14,904 nt of DNA, taken from positions 1 to 14,904 of the forward strand of contig JBAXRT010000072.1 in assembly GCA_037131065.1 (NCBI GenBank), in the 5' to 3' direction. The notes beneath the pieces are model-generated. The model was given only the letters and a program-made list of their open reading frames with translations, did no database searches and was not told the origin of the DNA. Positions 1 through 7,033 of the stretch are shown in pieces. Source of the DNA: JBAXRT01 sp037131065 (GTDB taxonomy: Bacteria > Bacteroidota > Bacteroidia > Bacteroidales > FEN-979). The translations under genes were made by a program, and so were the position numbers. Within the stretch, counting starts at the first letter, position 1. The number at the start of each line of letters is the position of its first letter.

Positions 1-12
1 GTCACTCTCTTA

Positions 13-1449
13 TCATATCGGTGCCGTGAAGTGCAGGTAAAATCCCGGTTTATTGAAGAGGTTCATTGCAAACTCGCACCGGATAACGATATCGTAATAG
101 GTGGTAAAATCGATCCCTGCCCCGTAGCCGATCAGGAAGCTGTTCTGGAGGGTATTCCCGGGGCTGGTCCTGTAATCGGTCTCGGTGTTGTAATGATATA
201 CATATCCCATGTCGGCAAACACACTGGCGTAGAGGGCCAGCGGGACGGTATTGAACTTCGATGATTTCAGGAACCCAAGTTTTATCAACCGTTGAGGAAT
301 AATGGCAAATTTGAAGTTACTTTTCCAGAGAATGAAATGCTGTCCATCTACCACGTAATATTCGTAACCGCGGACATATTCCCTTCCGTAACCCAGTCCC
401 CTCGAAAGGTAGTATGTTTGTTCCTTTTCCAGTGATATCTTGAGTGTAAGACCACTGGCGAAATACCAGCGGTTATAGATCTGCCAGTATTTCCGTGCAT
501 TCGCCTTCAGGTATGTGTTGTGCGTGTAGGAATAGGGAAAACAGTGCATGAACTCCAGGTCGAAATAGAAACCGGTAAGCGGGTAATACTGCACGTCCCG
601 GTGATCGTTCTTGAACTGGTACCAGATACTGCCGAAGATCTGGCTGTTCTCGTTCTTCAGGGCAAAACCGGGTATAGCCAGCACGCTGTCCATGAAATAA
701 TACTGGTTGTAGGCAAGTCTGAAGGTATGGTAAGTGTAGATGCTCGGCCGGTAACGCATTTCGGCAAAGCCAAAGATCAGCTGCTTCGGATAATTTGAGG
801 CATCTTTGAAATAGACCACTTCATTGTCAATGGTTGCCACACCCACTTCATGATTTAACTCCACATCGGCGCCGAACCCTATGCCAACCGTCTGTTTACG
901 GTTCACGTAAGGAATATTATAGTTGAATCCGTATAGCTGGTTAAAACCAAAATGGGTAAGGATCTTCAGGGTCTCATTCCGTCCTCGTACATTGTAAAAA
1001 GTGAGATCGATCCCGTAAGTCAGCCGGCTGAGATCTTTCGTCTCCCACCATACGTTAAAATTACGGTCGGAGATCTCGAAGAATGGGAGTGGCCAGATAT
1101 ACCACCTTTCGATCACGCTGATCCTCACATCAACCCTTGAATCATCCACAAAGGTTGTGTCGAAGGTCACGACATTGAAAAGCTTGGTATTGAATACATT
1201 TTCCTTCCCGGCGGTCAGAAGCGCAGGAAATCGGTCCATGGGGATGGTATCATTTGGTCTGAACCTGAGCTCCCTGGTGATAATTGATGGCCTCGTGGCT
1301 TTATTCCCCTCAAGGATGATGTTCCGGATGATGACATACCCGGTGGAATCTGGTTTCGGGGAACCGGAGCCTTCAGCCGGAATACCTGAAAAAAGCAGCG
1401 TAAGCCATACCGCCAGGAATATCCGGAGAGGGATGGAATGCCGTTCCAT
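13..1449 (-). CDS. Omp85/BamA-TamA family outer-membrane protein with a single POTRA domain
   Basis: 478 aa. Residues 1-27 look like a signal peptide (basic start, then a hydrophobic run FLAVWLTLLF). Residues about 38-113 read as one POTRA domain, with the typical pattern of a strand, 'EGNKATRPSIITREL', a helix around 'LLTAGKENVFNTKLF', and a closing strand 'VDVRISVIER'. The remainder alternates polar and aromatic residues as a beta barrel does. It carries VRGY at 359-362, matching the conserved loop-6 VRGF/Y motif of Omp85 proteins, and a late 'GYGAGIDF' strand. One POTRA plus barrel is much shorter than BamA (five POTRAs), so this is a relative of unknown substrate: protein or lipid transport across, or insertion into, the outer membrane is inferred. 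The ATG lies 3 bp after the stop of the CBS gene, so it is co-transcribed and probably translationally coupled. The last residue is Ile rather than the usual aromatic. Family is clear, specific role unknown. Confidence 0.85.
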   Translation of the reverse strand: MERHSIPLRIFLAVWLTLLFSGIPAEGSGSPKPDSTGYVIIRNIILEGNKATRPSIITRELRFRPNDTIPMDRFPALLTAGKENVFNTKLFNVVTFDTTFVDDSRVDVRISVIERWYIWPLPFFEISDRNFNVWWETKDLSRLTYGIDLTFYNVRGRNETLKILTHFGFNQLYGFNYNIPYVNRKQTVGIGFGADVELNHEVGVATIDNEVVYFKDASNYPKQLIFGFAEMRYRPSIYTYHTFRLAYNQYYFMDSVLAIPGFALKNENSQIFGSIWYQFKNDHRDVQYYPLTGFYFDLEFMHCFPYSYTHNTYLKANARKYWQIYNRWYFASGLTLKISLEKEQTYYLSRGLGYGREYVRGYEYYVVDGQHFILWKSNFKFAIIPQRLIKLGFLKSSKFNTVPLALYASVFADMGYVYHYNTETDYRTSPGNTLQNSFLIGYGAGIDFTTYYDIVIRCEFAMNLFNKPGFYLHFTAPI

Positions 1450-1452
1450 CTT

Positions 1453-2118
1453 TTATACATTGAGGTAATTCATCAGGGAGTCGAACCGGTCGCGGAGGTC
1501 GTCGTTATAGGCATCTTCATTCGACCAGGAGGCTCTGACAATGTAGTTGTAGCGGAAAAAGGTCTGCAGGACAGGGCCGATGTCGATCCGGTTGATCTTC
1601 AGGGCAACATCCATCTTTGTGGAATCAGGATGGGAGGTGATGTACAGGCTGAGTACCTTGGCATCGTTCGATTCCACGATCCTTGCGATCTCAGAAAGGT
1701 TATAGTCGTTGTTGTTGATCTCGAGGACAATAATCCCTCCGGGATTGATGATGGAGGTCATCTCGGCCAGGTGCTGGCAAAGGCTGCCCATTGTTATCAT
1801 CCCGAGGTAATAGCCCTTCTCGTCCAGCACCGGGAGCATCGTAAGTTTCAGGGCGGCAAAGGTCCTGATCACCTCGAATATATGCTGTCCCTCAGTAACA
1901 TAGGCACGGTTCTGTGAAAGCCGGTAGCTCCCGATCGGCTGGTCAAGCTCATTGATTGCCAGCACCTCCGATTCTGAAAGAACACCGAGAAAATCAACCT
2001 CGTTGACGATGGGCAGGTGCATCAGGTGATACTCCTCCATCTGGGTGAGGGCAAAGGCACCCGTGTCGGAAGTCTTGAGGGGAGTAATCGAACCGGTGAT
2101 GAGATGTTTAGCGATCAT
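1453..2118 (-). CDS. CBS-domain pair protein with C-terminal ACT-like domain (AcuB-like)
   Basis: 221 aa, soluble, no signal peptide. Two CBS motifs are readable: residues about 5-55, with 'HLMHLPIVNEVDFLGVLSES', and about 68-120, with 'KLTMLPVLDEKGYYLGMIT'. Each has the LPVVD-x-G-x(2)-G-ooo pattern of the family. Residues about 128-198 ('GGIIVLEINNNDYNLSEIAR') resemble the ACT-like regulatory domain that follows CBS pairs in AcuB-type proteins. CBS pairs usually bind adenine nucleotides; the ligand here is unknown. The ATG overlaps the end of rsgA by 11 bp and its stop lies 3 bp before the outer-membrane protein gene, so it is the middle gene of a three-gene operon. From memory, related Bacteroidota often have an NAD kinase gene beside such a CBS gene; none is present here. 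No catalytic domain is visible, so a sensor or regulatory role is inferred. Confidence 0.82.
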   Translation of the reverse strand: MIAKHLITGSITPLKTSDTGAFALTQMEEYHLMHLPIVNEVDFLGVLSESEVLAINELDQPIGSYRLSQNRAYVTEGQHIFEVIRTFAALKLTMLPVLDEKGYYLGMITMGSLCQHLAEMTSIINPGGIIVLEINNNDYNLSEIARIVESNDAKVLSLYITSHPDSTKMDVALKINRIDIGPVLQTFFRYNYIVRASWSNEDAYNDDLRDRFDSLMNYLNV

Positions 2119-3016
2119 TGAGGATGCTAAGATAGGAATTATATCTCATCGGGCTGACCGCACCGGTATCCAGACCCTTTTTAACCGCGCATCCCGGTTC
2201 ATGAATGTGCGTGCAGTTGCTGTACTGGCATTCGGGCAACAGCCGCTCCATCTCCGGAAAACACCGAGGGATTTCCGACTTTTCAAAATCGATCAGCCCG
2301 AACTCCTTGATCCCGGGCGTATCGATGATGAATCCACCGCCGGTGAGTTCATACATCTCGGCAAAGGTAGTTGTATGGGTTCCTTTCCCATGGACTTCCG
2401 AGATCTCCCCTATCCTCGGATCCAGTCCGGGTTCAATGGCCTTGATGAGGGCCGACTTCCCCGACCCGGAATGGCCGGAGAGAAGACTCACCTTCCCTTT
2501 CAGCAATGCTGCAATCTCTTCAACCCCATCTCCATGCATGGCCGAAGTCCTGTAGCAGGAGTACCCTGACTCCTCATAGATCCGGGTCAGGTTGTCAAGA
2601 TCCTTAAAAAGTTTCTTATCGTAGAGATCCGTTTTGTTAAAGATCAGGCTTGCCGGGATATAATAGCCGGTGGCCGTCACAAGGAAACGGTCGATGAAGC
2701 CGTTGGAAGTACGCGGATGTGCGAGGGTCACAAGCAAATAGGCATGATCGATGTTGGCAGCAATAATGTGAGAGAGTTTTGAAAGCTTGGTCGCCTTCCT
2801 GATAATGTAATTGTCACGTTCCATGATCCGGGTGATCACACCATGGGAATCCTGACCCGGAAGATCAACAAGGACCCTGTCGCCAATTGCCACCGGGTTG
2901 GTCGATTTGATACCACTAATCCGGAATCGTCCCTTTATCTTACATTCGATCCTTTTTCCGTCGGAAAGCCTGACGGTGATGATACTTCCGGTTGACCGGA
3001 CAACGATCCCTTCCAA
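2108..3016 (-). CDS. rsgA: ribosome small-subunit-dependent GTPase A (RsgA)
   Basis: 302 aa, near the usual family length. RsgA is a circularly permuted GTPase that binds the 30S subunit and checks or releases late-stage maturation intermediates in the cytoplasm. The motif order shows the permutation: an OB-fold at residues about 1-70, G4 NKTD at 127-130, G5-like TSA at 158-160, then G1 GHSGSGKS at 181-188, G2 threonines around 213-217, and G3 DTPG at 232-235. The C-terminal zinc site is C263, C268, H270 and C276. The start is a TTG at 3016-3014: an in-frame TAA lies two codons upstream and no ATG is near, while 'MEG...STGS' aligns with the usual M-K-G start of the family. No Shine-Dalgarno sequence is seen. 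First gene of an operon with the CBS and Omp85 genes, divergent from the PrsW-like gene. Confidence 0.95.
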   Translation of the reverse strand: MEGIVVRSTGSIITVRLSDGKRIECKIKGRFRISGIKSTNPVAIGDRVLVDLPGQDSHGVITRIMERDNYIIRKATKLSKLSHIIAANIDHAYLLVTLAHPRTSNGFIDRFLVTATGYYIPASLIFNKTDLYDKKLFKDLDNLTRIYEESGYSCYRTSAMHGDGVEEIAALLKGKVSLLSGHSGSGKSALIKAIEPGLDPRIGEISEVHGKGTHTTTFAEMYELTGGGFIIDTPGIKEFGLIDFEKSEIPRCFPEMERLLPECQYSNCTHIHEPGCAVKKGLDTGAVSPMRYNSYLSILNDR

Positions 3017-3055
3017 AGATTAAATTTTCGTTAAAAAATGTTGAGAATGAATTTA

Positions 3056-3089
3056 TTTGGATTGTAAATGTAAAAAATATTTATATTTG
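3056..3089 (+). promoter_or_regulatory. Bacteroidota-type promoter for the PrsW-like gene
   Basis: TATATTTG at 3082-3089 is an exact match to the Bacteroidota -7 box TAnnTTTG. An upstream TTTG at 3056-3059 could be the -33 element; its 22-bp spacing is slightly long, and a TTG at 3062-3064 is the alternative. The box lies 28 bp before the ATG at 3118, in the AT-rich region shared with divergent rsgA. No exact box was found for rsgA on the other strand. Confidence 0.5.
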
Positions 3090-3117
3090 AACTATCGTAA
3101 TCACCAAATCACAGAAG

Positions 3118-3792
3118 ATGAGACCAATTGTTTATGTTACCTTGAGCTTTGCCCCGGTTATCATGCTTGTGATGTACTGGTATTTCTCGAGAAGACAAAG
3201 CGCCTCTTACACCGGGTTGCTGATCAGGAGTTTTCTCCTGGGAGCTGCCGGGACTCTCGTCCTCGTTGCTGCCGTTATTCTCTCCGAACTGCTGGGGCTC
3301 AACGACCTCCGCAGCCTGAAGCGCACCCTCTTTTTTGCCTTTATCACCGCCGGGTTCAGTTCTGAACTGGGTAAGTTCATTTTGACCCGCTATCTGATCA
3401 TACCAAAAAAACAGATCGACCGCCCCATCGATGGGATTACATACTCCATTGCGGTAGCCATGGGCTTCTCCGCTGTTGCCCTGCTTCTCTTTATGCTAGA
3501 GCCATTCAATCTCAAGGCACAATACCCGTTCACCCTTTTTGCTTTCATCTATGCGCCTGCCAATATTCTCTTCTCCGTGATCCTTGGCTTCTTTCTTGGC
3601 ATGGGAAAATTCACTTCAACAGCTTATTCATACTCTATCACTGGTTTGCTTTGTGCCGCATTTTTTCACGGACTCTTCACATTCTGCCTTATCACAAAGG
3701 ATTTTAAGCTTCTCAGCCTCTTTGCCTTCGGTTGCACGGTCATCGTTTTCGTCCTCGGATTGAAAGCCGCCTATACAAAACCGGAAAACTAA
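3118..3792 (+). CDS. PrsW-like polytopic membrane protein with degenerate protease motifs
   Basis: 224 aa with about seven hydrophobic segments (roughly 4-22, 33-58, 70-80, 108-127, 138-161, 170-192 and 198-216). The layout follows PrsW, the intramembrane metalloprotease that cleaves anti-sigma factors in Bacillus. Motif 1 is 'SELGK' (82-86) where PrsW has EExxK. Motif 2 is 'DGITYSIAVAMGFSAVALL' (105-123) where the family has DGxxYGxxxGxGFAxxEN. Motif 3 is 'FFHGLF' (183-188), supplying H184. One of the two motif-1 glutamates is Ser82, and the motif-2 Glu-Asn is Ala121-Leu122, so proteolysis is doubtful. It is monocistronic and convergent with dprA, with 38 bp between the stops. No strong Shine-Dalgarno is present, which is normal for the phylum. 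Family membership is inferred from motif spacing and hydrophobicity; an unrelated polytopic membrane protein is possible. Confidence 0.6.
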   Translation: MRPIVYVTLSFAPVIMLVMYWYFSRRQSASYTGLLIRSFLLGAAGTLVLVAAVILSELLGLNDLRSLKRTLFFAFITAGFSSELGKFILTRYLIIPKKQIDRPIDGITYSIAVAMGFSAVALLLFMLEPFNLKAQYPFTLFAFIYAPANILFSVILGFFLGMGKFTSTAYSYSITGLLCAAFFHGLFTFCLITKDFKLLSLFAFGCTVIVFVLGLKAAYTKPEN

Positions 3793-3831
3793 GGAACCTC
3801 CTTCAAGTTAAGGGTTATTTTTCACAATAAT

Positions 3832-4935
3832 TCACAGCAAAGTGTAAATCCTGCCGGGCAGGCACTTTACTTTTCCTTCAAATTCAAGATTCAGCAGCGA
3901 TGATGATGTTTTGCTGACAGAGATTTCAGTCTGCAGGCTGATGTCATCTATCGACAGCGATCCCTTCTCGTTCAGGAGGGCCACAATCTTCTCCTCTTCG
4001 GGGGTCAGCTCGATAAAGAGTTTTGGCTGCCGCCTTGGGGAGATATTTTCATCCTGCCGCCACCCCATCATGAATTCAATGTCTTCCGGCTCCTGGATCA
4101 GCGCCGCCCGGTTGGTCTTTACCAGGAAGTTGGTTCCTTCTGAATAAGGATCACCCATCCTGCCCGGGACTGCAAAAACGTCCCGGTTGTAAGAGTTGGC
4201 AATATCGGCGGTAATCAGGGCACCTCCTTTCCGGGCCGCTTCAACAACCACGATCGCCTCACAAAGACCGGCTATTATCCTGTTCCTCCTGGGGAAATTT
4301 TCCCTGTCGGGCTTGCTTTCACTAAGAAACTCGGTTAGCAGGCCTCCATGGTTCAACATCCTTTCTGCCAGCGATTTGTTCTGGAAAGGATAGATGCGGT
4401 CCAGTCCATGGCCAAGTACTCCGACCGTCTCCAGGCCCTGTTCAAGGGCCGAACGGTGGGCACAGCTGTCGATCCCGTAAGCTAACCCGCTCACGACCAT
4501 GATACCGAGCCCTGAGAGTCCTTCGACCAGCTTATGGGTAATGATCTTGCCATATTCGGTAGCGTTCCGTGTACCTACCACCCCGATGGCATGGTCCGGG
4601 TTGAGACCCGCTGATCCTTTGTAATAAAGCATCACCGGACTGTCGAAACACTGCTTCAGCCGCTGCGGGTAAAGTTTGCTTGTGAAAAATACCGGAGTGA
4701 TCCTGTAATGTTCGATAAAATTCACCTCTTTTTCGGCCCTGATCAGCACCTCCCTGCTCCCGACAGCCTGGGAGATCATCTCCCCTACCCGCTCCATCTT
4801 CTTCAGATGGCGTCGCGGTTCACGGAAAATGGCTTCGGCACATCCGAAGATCGAAACCAGCTTTTTCCCCAAAACGTCTCCCACTCCCGGGATCAGGGTA
4901 AGGCCTATCTGGTAGAGTAATTCCTGGTTTGTCAT
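3832..4935 (-). CDS. dprA: DNA-processing protein DprA (DNA uptake / recombination mediator)
   Basis: 367 aa from the chosen start. DprA binds incoming single-stranded DNA during transformation and loads RecA. The N-terminal helix-hairpin-helix-like part ('GLTLIPGVGD', 11-20) is followed by the Rossmann-like DprA core: 'GVVGTRNATEYG' (118-129), 'SGLAYGIDSCAH' (149-160), 'FPRRNRIIAGL' (214-224) and 'GGALITA' (237-243). About 310-367 is the C-terminal winged-helix (DML1-like) domain. The frame stays open upstream to an ATG at 4995, but the extra 20 residues do not resemble the family, while 'MTNQELLYQIGL' does, so I place the start at the ATG at 4935. The gene is divergent from the glycosyltransferase and convergent with the PrsW-like gene. 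DprA is widespread even in species not known to be competent, so it does not prove transformation. Confidence 0.93.
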   Translation of the reverse strand: MTNQELLYQIGLTLIPGVGDVLGKKLVSIFGCAEAIFREPRRHLKKMERVGEMISQAVGSREVLIRAEKEVNFIEHYRITPVFFTSKLYPQRLKQCFDSPVMLYYKGSAGLNPDHAIGVVGTRNATEYGKIITHKLVEGLSGLGIMVVSGLAYGIDSCAHRSALEQGLETVGVLGHGLDRIYPFQNKSLAERMLNHGGLLTEFLSESKPDRENFPRRNRIIAGLCEAIVVVEAARKGGALITADIANSYNRDVFAVPGRMGDPYSEGTNFLVKTNRAALIQEPEDIEFMMGWRQDENISPRRQPKLFIELTPEEEKIVALLNEKGSLSIDDISLQTEISVSKTSSSLLNLEFEGKVKCLPGRIYTLL

Positions 4936-5070
4936 AATGAAAAAAGCAAAATAGTCAAATGGTGATTTCCCATCCCTTATCACCCATCTCTTCATGCCTT
5001 AATCGGTTTGGTGTTCAAAAAGTGATAGGGTTGTGAATAACTTTTTCCGGGTAAGGTGGCTGTCGGGCAG

Positions 5071-5078
5071 TACCTTTG
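5071..5078 (+). promoter_or_regulatory. -7 box of the glycosyltransferase promoter
   Basis: TACCTTTG is an exact TAnnTTTG match, ending 29 bp before the chosen ATG at 5108. No clear TTG -33 element lies at the usual 19-21 bp spacing; the nearest candidate is the T-run at 5042-5046. Its position excludes the longer GTG-initiated reading (5033), since that start would lie upstream of the promoter. Confidence 0.5.
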
Positions 5079-5107
5079 AGAGAACTAACATTTTCTCTCT
5101 CAGGAAA

Positions 5108-6187
5108 ATGAAGAAAGTATTGTTATGTCCGCTCGATTGGGGGATCGGCCACGCTTCCAGGTGTGTTCCGGTCATACGCAGACTCCGTGAAGCCGGTCTT
5201 GAAGTGATTATTGCAGCCGATAACCGGCCATTTGAATTCCTCCGGAAGGAGTTCCCCGATCTAAGGATGATCAGGTTTCCCGGGCAGAAGATTAGGTACC
5301 CGAAAGGTTCAGGTTTCCTGTGGAAAATGATCCTGACCGCCCCGTCGTTTTTTTCCAGCTTCAGGGAGGAGCATAAAAAGCTCAGGGAGATCGTTGAATC
5401 TTGCGGTGCCGATATTGTGATCTCCGACAACCGTTACGGTTGCTGGCACCCGGTCAAGCCATCGGTTTTCATTACCCACCAGCTTGAGATCCAGGTACCA
5501 CGCTCGATGGGATTCCTGCAAAGAACCGTGAGAAATGTCCTCTACAGGAAGATCCGTCATTACGGTGAGTGCTGGATACCCGATTTTGAGATCCATCGGG
5601 GCATTGCCGGCAATCTTTCCCACCCTGACCATCTGCCGGAAAACGCTCATTACATCGGAATCCTTTCACGGTTTGCATTAAGGAATTTCGAGGTTGAAGA
5701 TGCGGTCTCACCATCCTTTGACCTCATGGTGATGTTATCGGGTCCCGAACCACAGCGGAGCATCCTTGAGGAAAAGATCATGAGACAGTTGCTGAACATC
5801 ACCCTGAAAGCCGTGATCGTAAGGGGAATCACCGAAAGTGATGAAGCCTCCGTGATTGACGGGCATATTCATATTTTCTCACACCTGGAGACGAACCTGA
5901 TGCAGGAATACATGCGGCGGTCTGCACTCATCGTGGCCCGCAGCGGCTACTCAACCATCATGGATATGATCACCCTCGGCAAACCCGCCATCTTCATACC
6001 AACACCAGGCCAGACCGAGCAGGAATACCTTGCCCGTTACCTCATGGAGAAAAAGATCTTCTTTTCCATGCCGCAGAAGAGTTTTGACCTTATCTATGCA
6101 ATAGAACTTTCGAAAAATTTTCCGGGAATGGTCATCCGAAACGATTACCAGGCACTTGCAGAAAGGATAAGGTCGCTGATCCAATGA
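5108..6187 (+). CDS. GT-B glycosyltransferase, MurG-like fold
   Basis: 359 aa. The N-terminal Rossmann half begins 'MKKVLLCPLDWGIGHASR' with the glycine-rich GIGHASR loop (12-18) typical of GT-B acceptor domains, followed by 'SDNR' at 106-109. The C-terminal half has 'ARSGYSTIMDMITLGKP' (277-293) and then 'PTPGQTEQEYLA' (298-309), the nucleotide-sugar-binding motif shared with MurG-type and GT28-like enzymes. Members of this family in Bacteroidota are usually annotated only as glycosyltransferases; donor and acceptor cannot be read from sequence. The frame is open 25 codons upstream to a GTG at 5033, but I chose the ATG at 5108 because the fold starts there, AGGA sits just upstream (5102-5105), and a promoter box lies between the two starts. 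No membrane segment. It converges on lgt with 14 bp between the stops. Confidence 0.85.
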   Translation: MKKVLLCPLDWGIGHASRCVPVIRRLREAGLEVIIAADNRPFEFLRKEFPDLRMIRFPGQKIRYPKGSGFLWKMILTAPSFFSSFREEHKKLREIVESCGADIVISDNRYGCWHPVKPSVFITHQLEIQVPRSMGFLQRTVRNVLYRKIRHYGECWIPDFEIHRGIAGNLSHPDHLPENAHYIGILSRFALRNFEVEDAVSPSFDLMVMLSGPEPQRSILEEKIMRQLLNITLKAVIVRGITESDEASVIDGHIHIFSHLETNLMQEYMRRSALIVARSGYSTIMDMITLGKPAIFIPTPGQTEQEYLARYLMEKKIFFSMPQKSFDLIYAIELSKNFPGMVIRNDYQALAERIRSLIQ

Positions 6188-6201
6188 CCACGGGTGTCAC
6201 T

Positions 6202-7032
6202 TTAACCCTCTTTTGCCGGATCCCCTTCCCGGTTGTTCGGTCTTTTGAACGCACACCAGATGAACACAGCTCCTGCCATAACAAACGGGATTGACAGTAG
6301 TTGTCCCATGTTCAGGGCCATCCCGCGTTCAAATCCCACCTGCGGCATCTTCAGAAATTCGATGAAAAACCTCACGCCAAATACAAGGATGAGGAACATC
6401 CCGAAGAGGAACCCGGATGCAGGCTTTCCATCCTTTTTATAATAATACCAGAGAAGATAGAAAAAGATCAGAAGATAACTGAGCGCTTCATAGACCTGGG
6501 TTGGATGCCTGGGAAGTTTTCCCTCTTCCGGAATGAGCGACCGGTCAAAATAGAAGCCCCAGGGGAGGCTGGTTACATTACCGTATATTTCCGAATTCAT
6601 CAGGTTTCCCATCCGGATAAAGAACCCGGAGAGGGCTACCACGATCACGATCCGGTCCATGACCCAGAGGAACGGACGTTTCTTTACATAGGAAAAGATC
6701 AGTAGTGTGAGGATGATCCCGATACCAGCGCCATGGCTTGCAAGTCCTCCCTCCCATACTTCGAAGATCTTGATGGGATGTGCGATGTACCAGGCCGGTT
6801 CATAAAAGAAGACATGCCCGAGCCTTGCCCCTACAATCGTTCCAATGATCATGTAGGTCGTCAGTTCATCAAGAAGTTTAATGGGGATTCCCTCCTTTTT
6901 GAAAACCCTCTGGAGGATAATGTAACCGAAAATGAAAGAGGAGGCAAAGAGCAGCCCGTACCATCGTATCGCAAAACTCCCGAATGAGATGATTTCAGGG
7001 CTCGGGGACCAATGTATGAACAAGCTTACCAT
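6202..7032 (-). CDS. lgt: prolipoprotein diacylglyceryl transferase (Lgt)
   Basis: 276 aa with about seven hydrophobic spans. Lgt moves diacylglycerol from phosphatidylglycerol to the lipobox cysteine of prolipoproteins in the inner membrane, the first step of lipoprotein maturation. Hallmarks: 'GARLGHVFFY' (68-77), 'GGLASHGAGIG' (95-105) with H100, the Lgt signature 'RMGNLMNSEIYG' (140-151) with R140 matching the essential signature arginine of E. coli Lgt, 'HPTQVYEA' (176-183), and R221/E225 in 'RFFIEF'. The C-terminal tail (263-276) is charged and cytosolic. The ATG at 7032 lies one base after the stop of the DUF2723 gene (TAA-G-ATG), so translation is probably coupled and lgt depends on the upstream promoter. 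Likely clients include the lipoprotein at 10393-11484. Confidence 0.96.
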   Translation of the reverse strand: MVSLFIHWSPSPEIISFGSFAIRWYGLLFASSFIFGYIILQRVFKKEGIPIKLLDELTTYMIIGTIVGARLGHVFFYEPAWYIAHPIKIFEVWEGGLASHGAGIGIILTLLIFSYVKKRPFLWVMDRIVIVVALSGFFIRMGNLMNSEIYGNVTSLPWGFYFDRSLIPEEGKLPRHPTQVYEALSYLLIFFYLLWYYYKKDGKPASGFLFGMFLILVFGVRFFIEFLKMPQVGFERGMALNMGQLLSIPFVMAGAVFIWCAFKRPNNREGDPAKEG

Positions 7033-7033
7033 C

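Noticed and set aside
1438..1917. 159-aa plus-strand open frame opposite the CBS gene
   Set aside because: Antisense to a clear CBS-pair protein; no recognisable motif.
3793..3831. Possible terminator between the convergent PrsW-like and dprA genes
   Set aside because: Only a short imperfect CCTT/AAGG pairing near a T-run was found, too weak to annotate.
4936..4995. Longer dprA start at the ATG at 4995
   Set aside because: The 20 extra residues are not DprA-like, and the family N-terminus begins at the ATG at 4935.
4999..5430. 143-aa minus-strand open frame between dprA and the glycosyltransferase
   Set aside because: Overlaps the glycosyltransferase's conserved N-terminus and its promoter, and resembles no known protein.
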